Shown here: positions 19,703 through 28,017 of the stretch, in pieces
How the letters are laid out: each line of letters starts with the position of its first letter
How positions within the stretch are numbered: the stretch's first letter is position 1
Source of the DNA: Thermodesulfovibrionia bacterium
Lineage (GTDB): Bacteria; Nitrospirota; Thermodesulfovibrionia; JACRGW01
Assembly (NCBI GenBank): GCA_919902995.1
Contig: CAKKSD010000043.1
Span: 1 to 46,876 of the forward strand
Reading direction: 5' to 3'
DNA: 46,876 nt
The notes under the pieces: model-generated
What the model saw: the letters and a program-made list of their open reading frames with translations, nothing else
Database searches by the model: none
Told to the model about the DNA's origin: nothing
Made by a program: the position numbers and the translations under genes

Positions 19703-22440
19703 TTTTCAATATCTACCGAGGTCTCGCTGGTAATCTGATTCCCATCCCAGAAGGGGTTAAAGCTCATATGCCCATAATTGCCCACAATCTCAAGAGGGGT
19801 TATAATTCCAGGGACGACATTGTTATACCCCTTCCCCTCCTTAAACTGCAGGTTCTCCCATGCATGTTCTATCCATATAACATCCGGGGGTGTACCGGGA
19901 TGGAGTTTTGTCAATACATACATCTCCCCTACATCATTGAATACCCTTACCCTATCTCCATCTTTTATCCCCCTCTCAGCCGCAATCTTCGGGTTTATAT
20001 AAATTGCTGGTTTCCCCCTCTGAAGTCTCAAATGGTATTTGTTCATTCTCCAAGTGGTGTGGATACCATAGCGAGTATGAGGGTCATAATAGGCAAAGGG
20101 ATATTTCTTAGGTCTCACAGGCTCTCTTGCAGTGGGCGTGGCAAAACCGAGTTTTAAATAAAAATCCTGATCCACATAAAACTGCTGCCTACCGGAGGTT
20201 GTAAAATATGGCTGTTTTAGTTGAACCTGAAACTCAAATGGATAGAAAGGCCTATCTGGATATAAAGGGCTTGTTTGACCTGCGGCCCTGCCAGGGATTA
20301 TGAAGCCAGTTTTTTTCGCTTCTTCAACTGTAACTCCCTGTAATGCAGGTATCCGGGCCATTACCCATTCAAGCACACCTTTAAAGTCTGTTATCTCTTT
20401 ATCACCTACTGTTATAAAGTCCTCATAAAGAGCACCTATATTCCTCTTTGTCATTAATTTTGGGTCATCAATCTCTCCGATACCCCTCTTTTTGGCAACC
20501 TCCTGGATTTTTTTGCATAGGAGCATACAGATCTCCCACTCTGATTTAACACTGCCAGGAAGTTTAAGCCCTGGAGGGGGTATCATCACATTTGCAAATC
20601 TCCCATACCCAGGGTCCATCCTGACCTCATAGCTTTCATAGTTTGTTACTGAGGGGAGAATTATATCTGCGAGGGATGCTGAGGAATCCATCCTGTAATT
20701 CACATTTACATATAAGTTAACAGAATTTAGAATAGCCTTTTCTGTCTGTTTCTGGGCAGAGTTGCGTGAGAAACGGTTATCGTGAAAGAGCATCATAAGT
20801 TTTGGTTTGCCAAAATAAGGAAACCCCTCTTTCTTAATTGCATTATCTATCTGCTTTAGTAAACCTTTCTTATCAATTCCTGCCTTTCTTTCTAAGTCTT
20901 CATCGCTATAATGTGAAAGGAAGCTCCTCCACATATCACCGTCCATCCACTCCCCGAGAAATCCAGATCCAAAGCGGGCTGGCTTTGGTGAGGATAGGGC
21001 TCCTAATTCACCAAGACCCCACTCGTTATCTATATCCAGTCCACCCCTTCTGCCAGCATGTCCTGTTAGTGCCAGCATTAATGATGCACCCCAGCATGTA
21101 AGGACACCCCATAAGTATTTGTGTATGCGATAGCCCTGCATTATTATCGCCCTCTTTGCTTTTGAGAATCTCCTTGTCTCTTCATAAACTATGCTGGGAT
21201 GTATACCCGTAAATTTCTGGGTCTCCTCAGGAGAAAATTCTAAAGTCTCTTTTTTTATTTTCTCAAAGACGGTGGTAACTTCTATCTCCTCTCCGTCTTT
21301 ATCTTTAATCCTGAAGACCCCCTCAAGGGCAGGTCTTATATCCCCAAGCTCAAGTGTGGGTTCATTGCTACCAATACTCCCCCTGACCTTCACAGGGCTC
21401 TGCCTTTTTTCATCATAGAAGTAGAAGATATTATCCTCTCCACCCTTCATTAAATCTGATTCTCTGAGGAGTTTTCCATCCTTAAATTTAACAAGAAAGG
21501 GAAGGTTCGTCTGCTCTCGAACAAACTCCTCATCGTAAAGTTTCTCTTTAATAATTACATGAACCATTGACATTGTTAGAAAACTGTCCGTGCCAGGTTT
21601 TATTGGTATCCACAGACTGCTCTGTCTTGCAGTTGGATTGTAATCAGGTGATATGGAGACAACCCTCGCCCCTCTATACTTTCCCTCCCATATGTAATGG
21701 GCATCTGGCATCCTTGTGACAGTGGGGTTTATACCCCATGTGAGTAGGTAGTCTGCCTCATACCATGCCTCTGAGCTGCAGCCCACTGTAGAGATACCAT
21801 AGGCAATAGTTGCACCTGGAAACATATCTCCAACAGCACTTGCCACATTAAATCGGACAGCACCAAGGAGGGAACCGAGACGCAGGGCAGCAGCCCTCCG
21901 TACAGGCGAGAGTATGCCTGTGCCGGCATAGACCATCATTTTGTCAAATTCCCCTTTCCCTGCTACACGCACTACCTTTTCAGCTATCTCTTGTAGTGCC
22001 TCATCCCAGCTTATCCTTTTCCATTTCCCCTCTCCTCTGTTCCCAACCCGCTTCATTGGAAATAAAATTCGGTCTTTTTCATAAAGGGACTGAGAATGAA
22101 GGGCACCCTTATTACAACCTCTTGGATTGGCATCAGGGATATCAGGGGCTATCTGGGGATAACCTGCTACCTGTTCCTCTCTTACAATACGCCCATCCTT
22201 TTCAAAGGTCTGCCACGCACAGTTCCCCTTGCAATTGACACAGTGAGGCGAATATCCTGTGCTGGTTCCTCTCGTTATATCAAATTCCTTTCTATAGAGA
22301 TTTAGGGTGAGATTGCTTACTCTCCTTAGCTCTTCAGGCACATACCCGTCTTCCCCTGAGCTGGTAAGGCAGCTCGGGAGAATGGTAGTAGCCCCTGCCA
22401 CTACACCTATCTTAATAAACTCCCTTCGATTTATGTTCAT
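19690..22440 (-). CDS. Type II DMSO-reductase-family molybdopterin oxidoreductase catalytic (alpha) subunit, Tat-exported
   Basis: Tat motif NRREFIK; [4Fe-4S] motif HCVNCKGNCAW..NPRGCNKGA; molybdopterin-binding domains (GYNNVVPGIITPLEIVGNYGHMSFNPFWDGNQI). Confidence 0.88.
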   Translation of the reverse strand: MNINRREFIKIGVVAGATTILPSCLTSSGEDGYVPEELRRVSNLTLNLYRKEFDITRGTSTGYSPHCVNCKGNCAWQTFEKDGRIVREEQVAGYPQIAPDIPDANPRGCNKGALHSQSLYEKDRILFPMKRVGNRGEGKWKRISWDEALQEIAEKVVRVAGKGEFDKMMVYAGTGILSPVRRAAALRLGSLLGAVRFNVASAVGDMFPGATIAYGISTVGCSSEAWYEADYLLTWGINPTVTRMPDAHYIWEGKYRGARVVSISPDYNPTARQSSLWIPIKPGTDSFLTMSMVHVIIKEKLYDEEFVREQTNLPFLVKFKDGKLLRESDLMKGGEDNIFYFYDEKRQSPVKVRGSIGSNEPTLELGDIRPALEGVFRIKDKDGEEIEVTTVFEKIKKETLEFSPEETQKFTGIHPSIVYEETRRFSKAKRAIIMQGYRIHKYLWGVLTCWGASLMLALTGHAGRRGGLDIDNEWGLGELGALSSPKPARFGSGFLGEWMDGDMWRSFLSHYSDEDLERKAGIDKKGLLKQIDNAIKKEGFPYFGKPKLMMLFHDNRFSRNSAQKQTEKAILNSVNLYVNVNYRMDSSASLADIILPSVTNYESYEVRMDPGYGRFANVMIPPPGLKLPGSVKSEWEICMLLCKKIQEVAKKRGIGEIDDPKLMTKRNIGALYEDFITVGDKEITDFKGVLEWVMARIPALQGVTVEEAKKTGFIIPGRAAGQTSPLYPDRPFYPFEFQVQLKQPYFTTSGRQQFYVDQDFYLKLGFATPTAREPVRPKKYPFAYYDPHTRYGIHTTWRMNKYHLRLQRGKPAIYINPKIAAERGIKDGDRVRVFNDVGEMYVLTKLHPGTPPDVIWIEHAWENLQFKEGKGYNNVVPGIITPLEIVGNYGHMSFNPFWDGNQITSETSVDIEKIED

Positions 22441-22492
22441 ATCAGTTTCAAGTTTAAGGTTGAAATTCTTTTATCTTGTATCTTGGAAATAT

Positions 22493-23590
22493 TTAATCGT
22501 TGGCAAGGTCAAGTTTCATCTTCTCTTTGACCTCTCCTACCAAGCGATACTTTCCAAAGAACATAATATGTGCTGTTACCATTGCAGCCATGAAAAATGT
22601 GCCACCCATTACAAAACTGCCTATTGACAATGTTGGCCATCCTGACATAAAGGCACCTGTTGTACACCCTCCACCAACAAGGGCACCAAATCCCATCATA
22701 ATTCCACCGACAAAGACTGTAAAACCCCGTATTGCCATATTGGAGCTGAATGCCTCCTGAAAAAGAGGTGTAACTCTTTCTTGATAGAGTGTTTTTGCAA
22801 GATAGGAGCTTAAGAATGCTCCAGGGAAAATGCCGAGTGTCAGCATGGCACGCCATAGGGTGCTTTCATTCAATGAAGGGACGCTTGTAAAAGAATAACC
22901 AAAAAAAGATGATAGATATGCCCCCAGTGCAAGAAATCCCCCGGAAAAGGAGAGATACTCCCCTAATGCAGTGCTGACAAATATCAACACCCCAGCGATC
23001 GCACCTGTAAAAATCCATCCCCATTCTCTTTGCAAGATGGGTTTTTCTTCCTTTATCTTATCAAACTTTTTAGCAGGGTCTATCATTGAAAGGAAGAAAC
23101 TCATACCAATGAAAAGAACTCCAAAGATAATGGCAAGATAACCGTAAGAGATATTAAAAACCATCGCCAATGTTATAACACTTGGCTCACCTCCAATGGC
23201 GCTGACTGTTGAAAAAAGAATCTCATAAATAAAAACACCTATGAAGATACCAAGCACACCCACTCCTACCAGCAATTTCCCTGACGACAACCTTGCCGCA
23301 CATGTACCGGGTCAGAGTGCAGCAACAGCCATACCAATTCCAAAGAGGATACCGCCAATAATGTGACCCGTACCAAAATATCCATTAATGCGGGGTACAA
23401 TACCAAGGTTCATCAAATCAGAAATGCCATACAATAGGGCTGCCACTGCAAGCCCTGTAAACATAAAGTTCATTGCTTTTAAGTCCCTCAGCAGGAGGGC
23501 ACCTATTATTCTTGAATATCTTACAACCCCCCCTCTGTGGAGTATAAAACCAAAAATTGCACCGATAAGAAGTCCACTTAATGCCTTCAT
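22493..23590 (-). CDS. YeeE/YedE family (thiosulfate/sulfur-species) transporter, predicted selenoprotein with in-frame TGA at 23312-23314
   Basis: The two track ORFs (23312..23590 and 22493..23290) are in the same frame. The junction reads GIGMAVAAL-[TGA]-PGTCAARLSSGKLLVGVGVLGIF, and TGA occupies the Cys of the CPGT motif. A SECIS-like hairpin follows and tRNA-Sec is present in the window. Confidence 0.85.
23279..23311 (-). promoter_or_regulatory. Candidate bacterial SECIS element immediately downstream of the UGA codon
   Basis: RNA: UGA-CCCGGUACAUGUGCGGCA-AGGU-UGUCGUCAGGG. Six consecutive pairs GCGGCA/UGUCGU (including G-U) close an AGGU loop 18 nt after UGA; basal CCC/GGG can also pair. 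Confidence 0.72.
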
Positions 23591-23685
23591 CTTTATCCCT
23601 CCCTTTTTGAGTTTGTTGTAAACAGTAGGCAGAAATAACTGCTTACTCTTACTACCCTATGGGTCGGTTCTTCGACTTACTGCCC

Positions 23686-24624
23686 TTACATATCTGCAGG
23701 GATGTTTTTTACATCTCCCATAGGCAGTTCAGGTTTTGCTGACCAATCTTCCATGGAACCCCCATAAATCCTGACCTTTTCAAACCCTAACATCTTCAGA
23801 ACCATAAACCCATAGGTCGATCTCCCTATGCCCCAGTTACAGTAAGTAACAATCTCTTTATTTTTGGTAACACCGTATTTATTAAGAACCTTCTGTATCT
23901 CCTCTGCTGATTTAACAGTTGAGTCCCCTGCAAATTCAGTCCATTCTATATTAATAGCACCAGGGATAGAACCACCCCTTTTATTTTCAGCAGGATTGGT
24001 GCCTATATATTCGGCAAAACTACGCATATCGAGGATGGTTATCGCTTTCCTATTTGTAAGTATCCATTCCAATGTAGCTACCATCTCAGGTTTTGGTGCC
24101 GCTTTGAAGTTAGCCTTTTTAACAACTGTTGGTTTATCGGTTACAGAAAGTCCCTCAGAAATCCACTTTTCATAACCACCTCTTAGAACCTGCACATTGT
24201 TGTGTCCATAATATCTCAGTAGCACCAAGATTATACTGGCATCAGGGAAGGTGATGCTGTCATATACAATGACCCTGCTATTTACACCGATACCAGCTTT
24301 ACCGAACACCTTTGCAGCCTTTTCAGGTGGAATGACAAAACCATTAATTCTTTTATACTCCATATCTTCAGGTGTCCGAAAAAGGTTTTTAGGTATATTT
24401 ACAGCATTAGGTATATGCGCCTTCTGGTATTTCTCTGATGATCGGGCATCTACTATTACCATATCAGGCTTATAAAGGAGTGCTGATAGCTCTTTTGTTT
24501 CTATCAAATATCCTGGTAATAGTTTAACCGCAGAACTTTTTCCTGTTTGCCCTTCGGTTTTTTGGTTTCCGGTGCTAAAAACAAGAAGGATACAGATTAG
24601 GCTAATCTTTAAAGTTTTGGACAT
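23686..24624 (-). CDS. Exported tandem-rhodanese sulfurtransferase
   Basis: Signal peptide; two rhodanese domains (VDARSSEKYQKAHIPNAVNIP; LDMRSFAEYIGTNP..GGSIPGAINIEW). Active loop CNWGIGRST in domain 2 only. Confidence 0.85.
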   Translation of the reverse strand: MSKTLKISLICILLVFSTGNQKTEGQTGKSSAVKLLPGYLIETKELSALLYKPDMVIVDARSSEKYQKAHIPNAVNIPKNLFRTPEDMEYKRINGFVIPPEKAAKVFGKAGIGVNSRVIVYDSITFPDASIILVLLRYYGHNNVQVLRGGYEKWISEGLSVTDKPTVVKKANFKAAPKPEMVATLEWILTNRKAITILDMRSFAEYIGTNPAENKRGGSIPGAINIEWTEFAGDSTVKSAEEIQKVLNKYGVTKNKEIVTYCNWGIGRSTYGFMVLKMLGFEKVRIYGGSMEDWSAKPELPMGDVKNIPADM

Positions 24625-24706
24625 TATAACGCTTAAAACGGTCTATCCTCGTGTGTCGGAAGTCCTGAGTCAACTCCTAAATCTCATCACTCTACTAATG
24701 ATTAAA

Positions 24707-25084
24707 TTATAGACATGCCTTTGACATTTTTCCCCCTCCTTCGAGAGGTATGATGTCATTTACCAATATCTTATTCCCCTTCAAGACTCCCTTTATTGCT
24801 ACCTGTTTTCCAAAACCCGAGTTGAATTTCCATTTTGGAATCTCATTGGCTTCCAGATGGTATACGGTTCTCTTTGAAGTGAAAAGCACAAGTGAAGATG
24901 GGTCTTTATACCATTCCAGATAACAGGTGGGAGACTTTAAACATTTTTCTGTAGTAAGTGTACCCTTTGCTACAATAATCTTAGTTGTTTCTTCTCCCAT
25001 TACTACCGGGGAATGTAATAGCACAACCCCTAATAAAGAAAGAAAAAATAAAACCCCTATTTTATATCCGTTCATGACGTTCAC
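24707..25084 (-). CDS. Small exported hypothetical protein
   Basis: N-terminal signal peptide (YKIGVLFFLSLLGVVLLHSPVVMGEE), three Cys; between the rhodanese and the ArsR regulator. Confidence 0.55.
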   Translation of the reverse strand: MNVMNGYKIGVLFFLSLLGVVLLHSPVVMGEETTKIIVAKGTLTTEKCLKSPTCYLEWYKDPSSLVLFTSKRTVYHLEANEIPKWKFNSGFGKQVAIKGVLKGNKILVNDIIPLEGGGKMSKACL

Positions 25085-25087
25085 CTC

Positions 25088-25429
25088 CTATGCGATCTTT
25101 ATTCTTTTTAACATCTTCTCTGTTCTTGAAAGCTGTTCAAGAAGAACCTCACGCATAATGTCAAATGCCTTCATCACCTTTGGATTGGTAATGCTGTAAT
25201 AGATATTCACGCCATCTCTCCTCGTCTCAAGTATTCCCTTCTGCCTCATCAATGATAGATGCTGGGAAAGATTTGTCTGAGGTATATCCATAAGGCGTGA
25301 TAGTTCGTTAACAGATTTTTCTCCATTACGAAGGAGATCTATAATCTCAAGCCTCTTTGGATTGCTGAATATATTACAAACACTGGCATGCATCTCGTAA
25401 ATCAACTTATCCATATTTCTCTCCTTCAA
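25088..25429 (-). CDS. ArsR-family winged-helix transcriptional regulator
   Basis: FSNPKRLEIIDLLRNGEKSVNELSRLMDIPQTNLSQHLSLMRQKGILETRRDGVNIYYSI. The start is probably MDKLIYEM rather than MKERNM. Confidence 0.9.
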   Translation of the reverse strand: MKERNMDKLIYEMHASVCNIFSNPKRLEIIDLLRNGEKSVNELSRLMDIPQTNLSQHLSLMRQKGILETRRDGVNIYYSITNPKVMKAFDIMREVLLEQLSRTEKMLKRIKIA

Positions 25430-25437
25430 TTTTATAT

Positions 25438-25453
25438 ATTAGAATATTCTAAT
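25438..25453. promoter_or_regulatory. Perfect palindrome ATTAGAATATTCTAAT upstream of the ArsR gene, candidate operator
   Basis: 16-bp perfect dyad in the AT-rich leader of the arsR-like gene; typical size/position for autoregulatory ArsR operators. Confidence 0.6.
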
Positions 25454-25547
25454 CTTATAATATATTAATAATGGAATGTCAAGTATTTTTTTACATTTTA
25501 TTTCCCATCCTTCTTAACCAAACTTAGAAATGTCATATAATTCTTAT

Positions 25548-26900
25548 TTATCTAAATAGTATCTCTAATGTCTCATCTACTGATGCGACTCCTATTACCT
25601 CTATATCTTTAACCCTGCTCATCTTCTTGGCGTTATTGATCGGGATTATTACCCTCTTAAACCCGAGTTTTGCTCCTTCCTTGATCCTTGCCTCAACCTG
25701 ATTTATAGCCCTTATCTCGCCTGCCAGACCAACCTCTCCGAAGACAAAGGTCTTTGGGTCTACAGGTATCTCCCTGAAGCTCGACGCTACCGCAGTAACT
25801 ATTCCGAGGTCAACAGCAGGTTCATCGATTTTTATACCTCCAACTACATTCACGAATACATCCTGTCCCATAAGGTGCATCCCTACCCTTTTTTCGAGGA
25901 TGGCAAGCAGAAGAGACACCCTGTTATAGTCAACACCGATTGTAGTCCTTCTCGGTACACCGAAGTTTGTAGAACTTACCAGCGCCTGGAGCTCTACAAG
26001 GATTGGTCTTGTACCTTCCATACTTGATACGACGACAGAACCTGTTACCTTGAAGGGTCTTTCAGCGAGGAATATCTCAGAGGGGTTCTTTACCTCTGAA
26101 AGACCTGAATCCTTCATCTCAAAGATTCCTATCTCATTCGTAGAACCGAAGCGGTTTTTCACAGCCCTTAGTATCCTGAATGCATGACCTTTCTCACCTT
26201 CAAAATAGAGTACTGTGTCAACTATATGCTCAAGTACCCTTGGCCCTGCGATTGATCCGTCCTTTGTGACATGACCAACAAGAAAAATAGGGATACCTGT
26301 CTTTTTGGCATAGAACATTAATCTCCCTGCCGATTCTCTTACCTGCCCAATACTGCCTGGTGCAGAAGGTAGTTCAGAGGTAAAAACAGTCTGGATAGAA
26401 TCTATTACAAAGACCTTAGGTTTGATTTCATCCACGGTTTCGAGTATTGAATCGAGTGATGTCTCAGAAAGGATAACTAAATTGTTAGACCTTATCCCTA
26501 TACGCATACCTCTCAACTTTATCTGATTGGGAGATTCTTCCCCGGATACATAGAGGAGTTTACCGTTATCTCTGATACCTTCTAATGTCTGGAGGAGAAG
26601 TGTTGACTTTCCGATGCCAGGGTCTCCTCCGATAAGGATGACAGAACCGGGGACTATTCCTCCACCGAGTACCCTGTCAAGTTCTCCGATATGTGTGAGG
26701 ATACGATCTTCTTCATTGCTCTGGATTTCGAGGATAGGGATGGGCTTACCTTTTTGGATATCTGCGCCCCTTATTTTAGTCGTAGATAACCTCTCTTCTA
26801 CAAGGGTATTCCAGCCACCGCAATCAGGACACTTACCCAGCCATTTTGGTGCCTGGTAGCCGCAGACTTGACAGGCAAAAATTATTTTGTTTTTAGGCAT
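25548..26900 (-). CDS. radA: DNA repair protein RadA
   Basis: N-terminal zinc finger CQVCGYQAPKWLGKCPDCGGWNTL; GGDPGIGKSTLLLQ; KNRFGSTNEIGIFEM. Confidence 0.95.
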   Translation of the reverse strand: MPKNKIIFACQVCGYQAPKWLGKCPDCGGWNTLVEERLSTTKIRGADIQKGKPIPILEIQSNEEDRILTHIGELDRVLGGGIVPGSVILIGGDPGIGKSTLLLQTLEGIRDNGKLLYVSGEESPNQIKLRGMRIGIRSNNLVILSETSLDSILETVDEIKPKVFVIDSIQTVFTSELPSAPGSIGQVRESAGRLMFYAKKTGIPIFLVGHVTKDGSIAGPRVLEHIVDTVLYFEGEKGHAFRILRAVKNRFGSTNEIGIFEMKDSGLSEVKNPSEIFLAERPFKVTGSVVVSSMEGTRPILVELQALVSSTNFGVPRRTTIGVDYNRVSLLLAILEKRVGMHLMGQDVFVNVVGGIKIDEPAVDLGIVTAVASSFREIPVDPKTFVFGEVGLAGEIRAINQVEARIKEGAKLGFKRVIIPINNAKKMSRVKDIEVIGVASVDETLEILFR

Positions 26901-27309
26901 TCTTAAAGCCTTCTATTTGAAAATGTTTGTCAAAGGCAAGGTATTTTATTATATTCTCTTCTCTCATAATAGCAAAGCTCAAGGCATCAACAAAGGAATA
27001 TTTTATGTCCGTTCTTGCTATAAATATTTTTTTTGCTTTTTGTAAGTATTCTTTTCCAACAATGATCACTTCAAAAAGTTCAACTCCCTGACCTTCTTCT
27101 ATTAACCTTAAAAACTCAATTGATGGAATATAACCCAGCCGCCTCCTGATAAGTGTTGCGGTCTCGGATAAGATATGGTCTGTTAGTACAAAAACGGTAT
27201 TTTTTGCAATCAGGCTTCTATAGGTATTTTCAACCTTTTTATGGTTTACGTCGTCTCTATCAGCAAGGGCATAGAAAGCTGATGTATCAACAAAGACTTT
27301 ATCCTTCAT
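26893..27309 (-). CDS. PIN-domain toxin (VapC-like)
   Basis: MKDKVFVDTSAFYALADRDDVNHKKV..SFVDALSFAIMREENIIKYLAFDKHF. Start placed at the internal Met of the track ORF. Confidence 0.82.
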   Translation of the reverse strand: MKDKVFVDTSAFYALADRDDVNHKKVENTYRSLIAKNTVFVLTDHILSETATLIRRRLGYIPSIEFLRLIEEGQGVELFEVIIVGKEYLQKAKKIFIARTDIKYSFVDALSFAIMREENIIKYLAFDKHFQIEGFKNA

Positions 27310-27529
27310 ATAGAACCCTATCGTGATCTTCGGATACCCTACCCTTTCTACCTTTGCCAAGGGATATAAGCTTCATGGCTATAGAGATACGTTTTTCCCG
27401 AAGGCTTCGATCAGTTATAGGCTGAAATATTCCCACAGGCTTCCCTCTTTTTGTTATTACGACCTCCTCTTTTTCCTTCGCAATATTGCTGAAAGACGCC
27501 TTAAAATGCCTTGTATCCAATACCTTCAT
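27299..27529 (-). CDS. Phd/YefM-type antitoxin
   Basis: MKVLDTRHFKASFSNIAKEKEEVVITKRGKPVGIFQPI; overlaps the PIN gene. Confidence 0.75.
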   Translation of the reverse strand: MKVLDTRHFKASFSNIAKEKEEVVITKRGKPVGIFQPITDRSLREKRISIAMKLISLGKGRKGRVSEDHDRVLYEG

Positions 27530-27649
27530 AATAACACCTCCTATGTATCAATTATAATGTGTTACAATGAAGGTATCAAGTATTATTAGCAATTAATTAT
27601 ATAATTACAAGATGATTAAAGCTGATGTCATCTTCCTTTACGCCATCAT

Positions 27650-27880
27650 CTATGTTATTTCTTCCCACGCTTCTGGATATTTACTATTTTTAAAGAAAAC
27701 AGTTCCAGACAGTGATAAAGAAGGCATTTCAGTAGCTTGTATCCATATTAGATTTAGAGAATATTGTTTGTATCTATACGTTAAAGTAGGAATAGGAACA
27801 AATTTTGTTTTGTAGGTTTCAGAATCAAAATAAACCAGATTTAAACCTGTTATAAATTCATGGGTAATTTTGAAATCGTA
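27650..27880 (-). pseudogene. 3' remnant of an outer-membrane beta-barrel-like gene (PagP-like C-terminus?)
   Basis: Open minus-strand frame without start: YDFKITHEFITGLNLVYFDSETYKTKFVPIPTLTYRYKQYSLNLIWIQATEMPSLSLSGTVFFKNSKYPEAWEEIT*. A stop lies directly upstream in frame. Confidence 0.35.
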
Positions 27881-28017
27881 TCAGAGATCAATACCATGGT
27901 AGATTAATTAAAATGACGCTCCCTATAATTCTTATCGAAGTACTTGTTTCCTTTGTATTAATATGCAGGACTGTTCACTTTGGATATAAATACATGATCA
28001 AAAATAAGCCAACCGAA

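Noticed and set aside
15686-22440. Calling the cluster a nitrite oxidoreductase (nxrAB) operon
   Set aside because: The beta subunit tail (CVGRIRHVGYLDD..PNVYYVPPL) is closer in pattern to Ebd/Ser/Clr/Ddh enzymes, and sulfur genes surround it. Substrate cannot be decided without a phylogeny.
22493-23290. Two separate half-size YeeE proteins (as in genomes with split YeeE pairs)
   Set aside because: The halves are in one frame, separated by exactly one TGA at a conserved Cys column, with a SECIS-like hairpin and no convincing start for the second half. A single selenoprotein explains the sequence better.
27612-27815. Plus-strand ORF of 67 aa
   Set aside because: Composition is not protein-like; the opposite strand carries a more plausible remnant coding frame.
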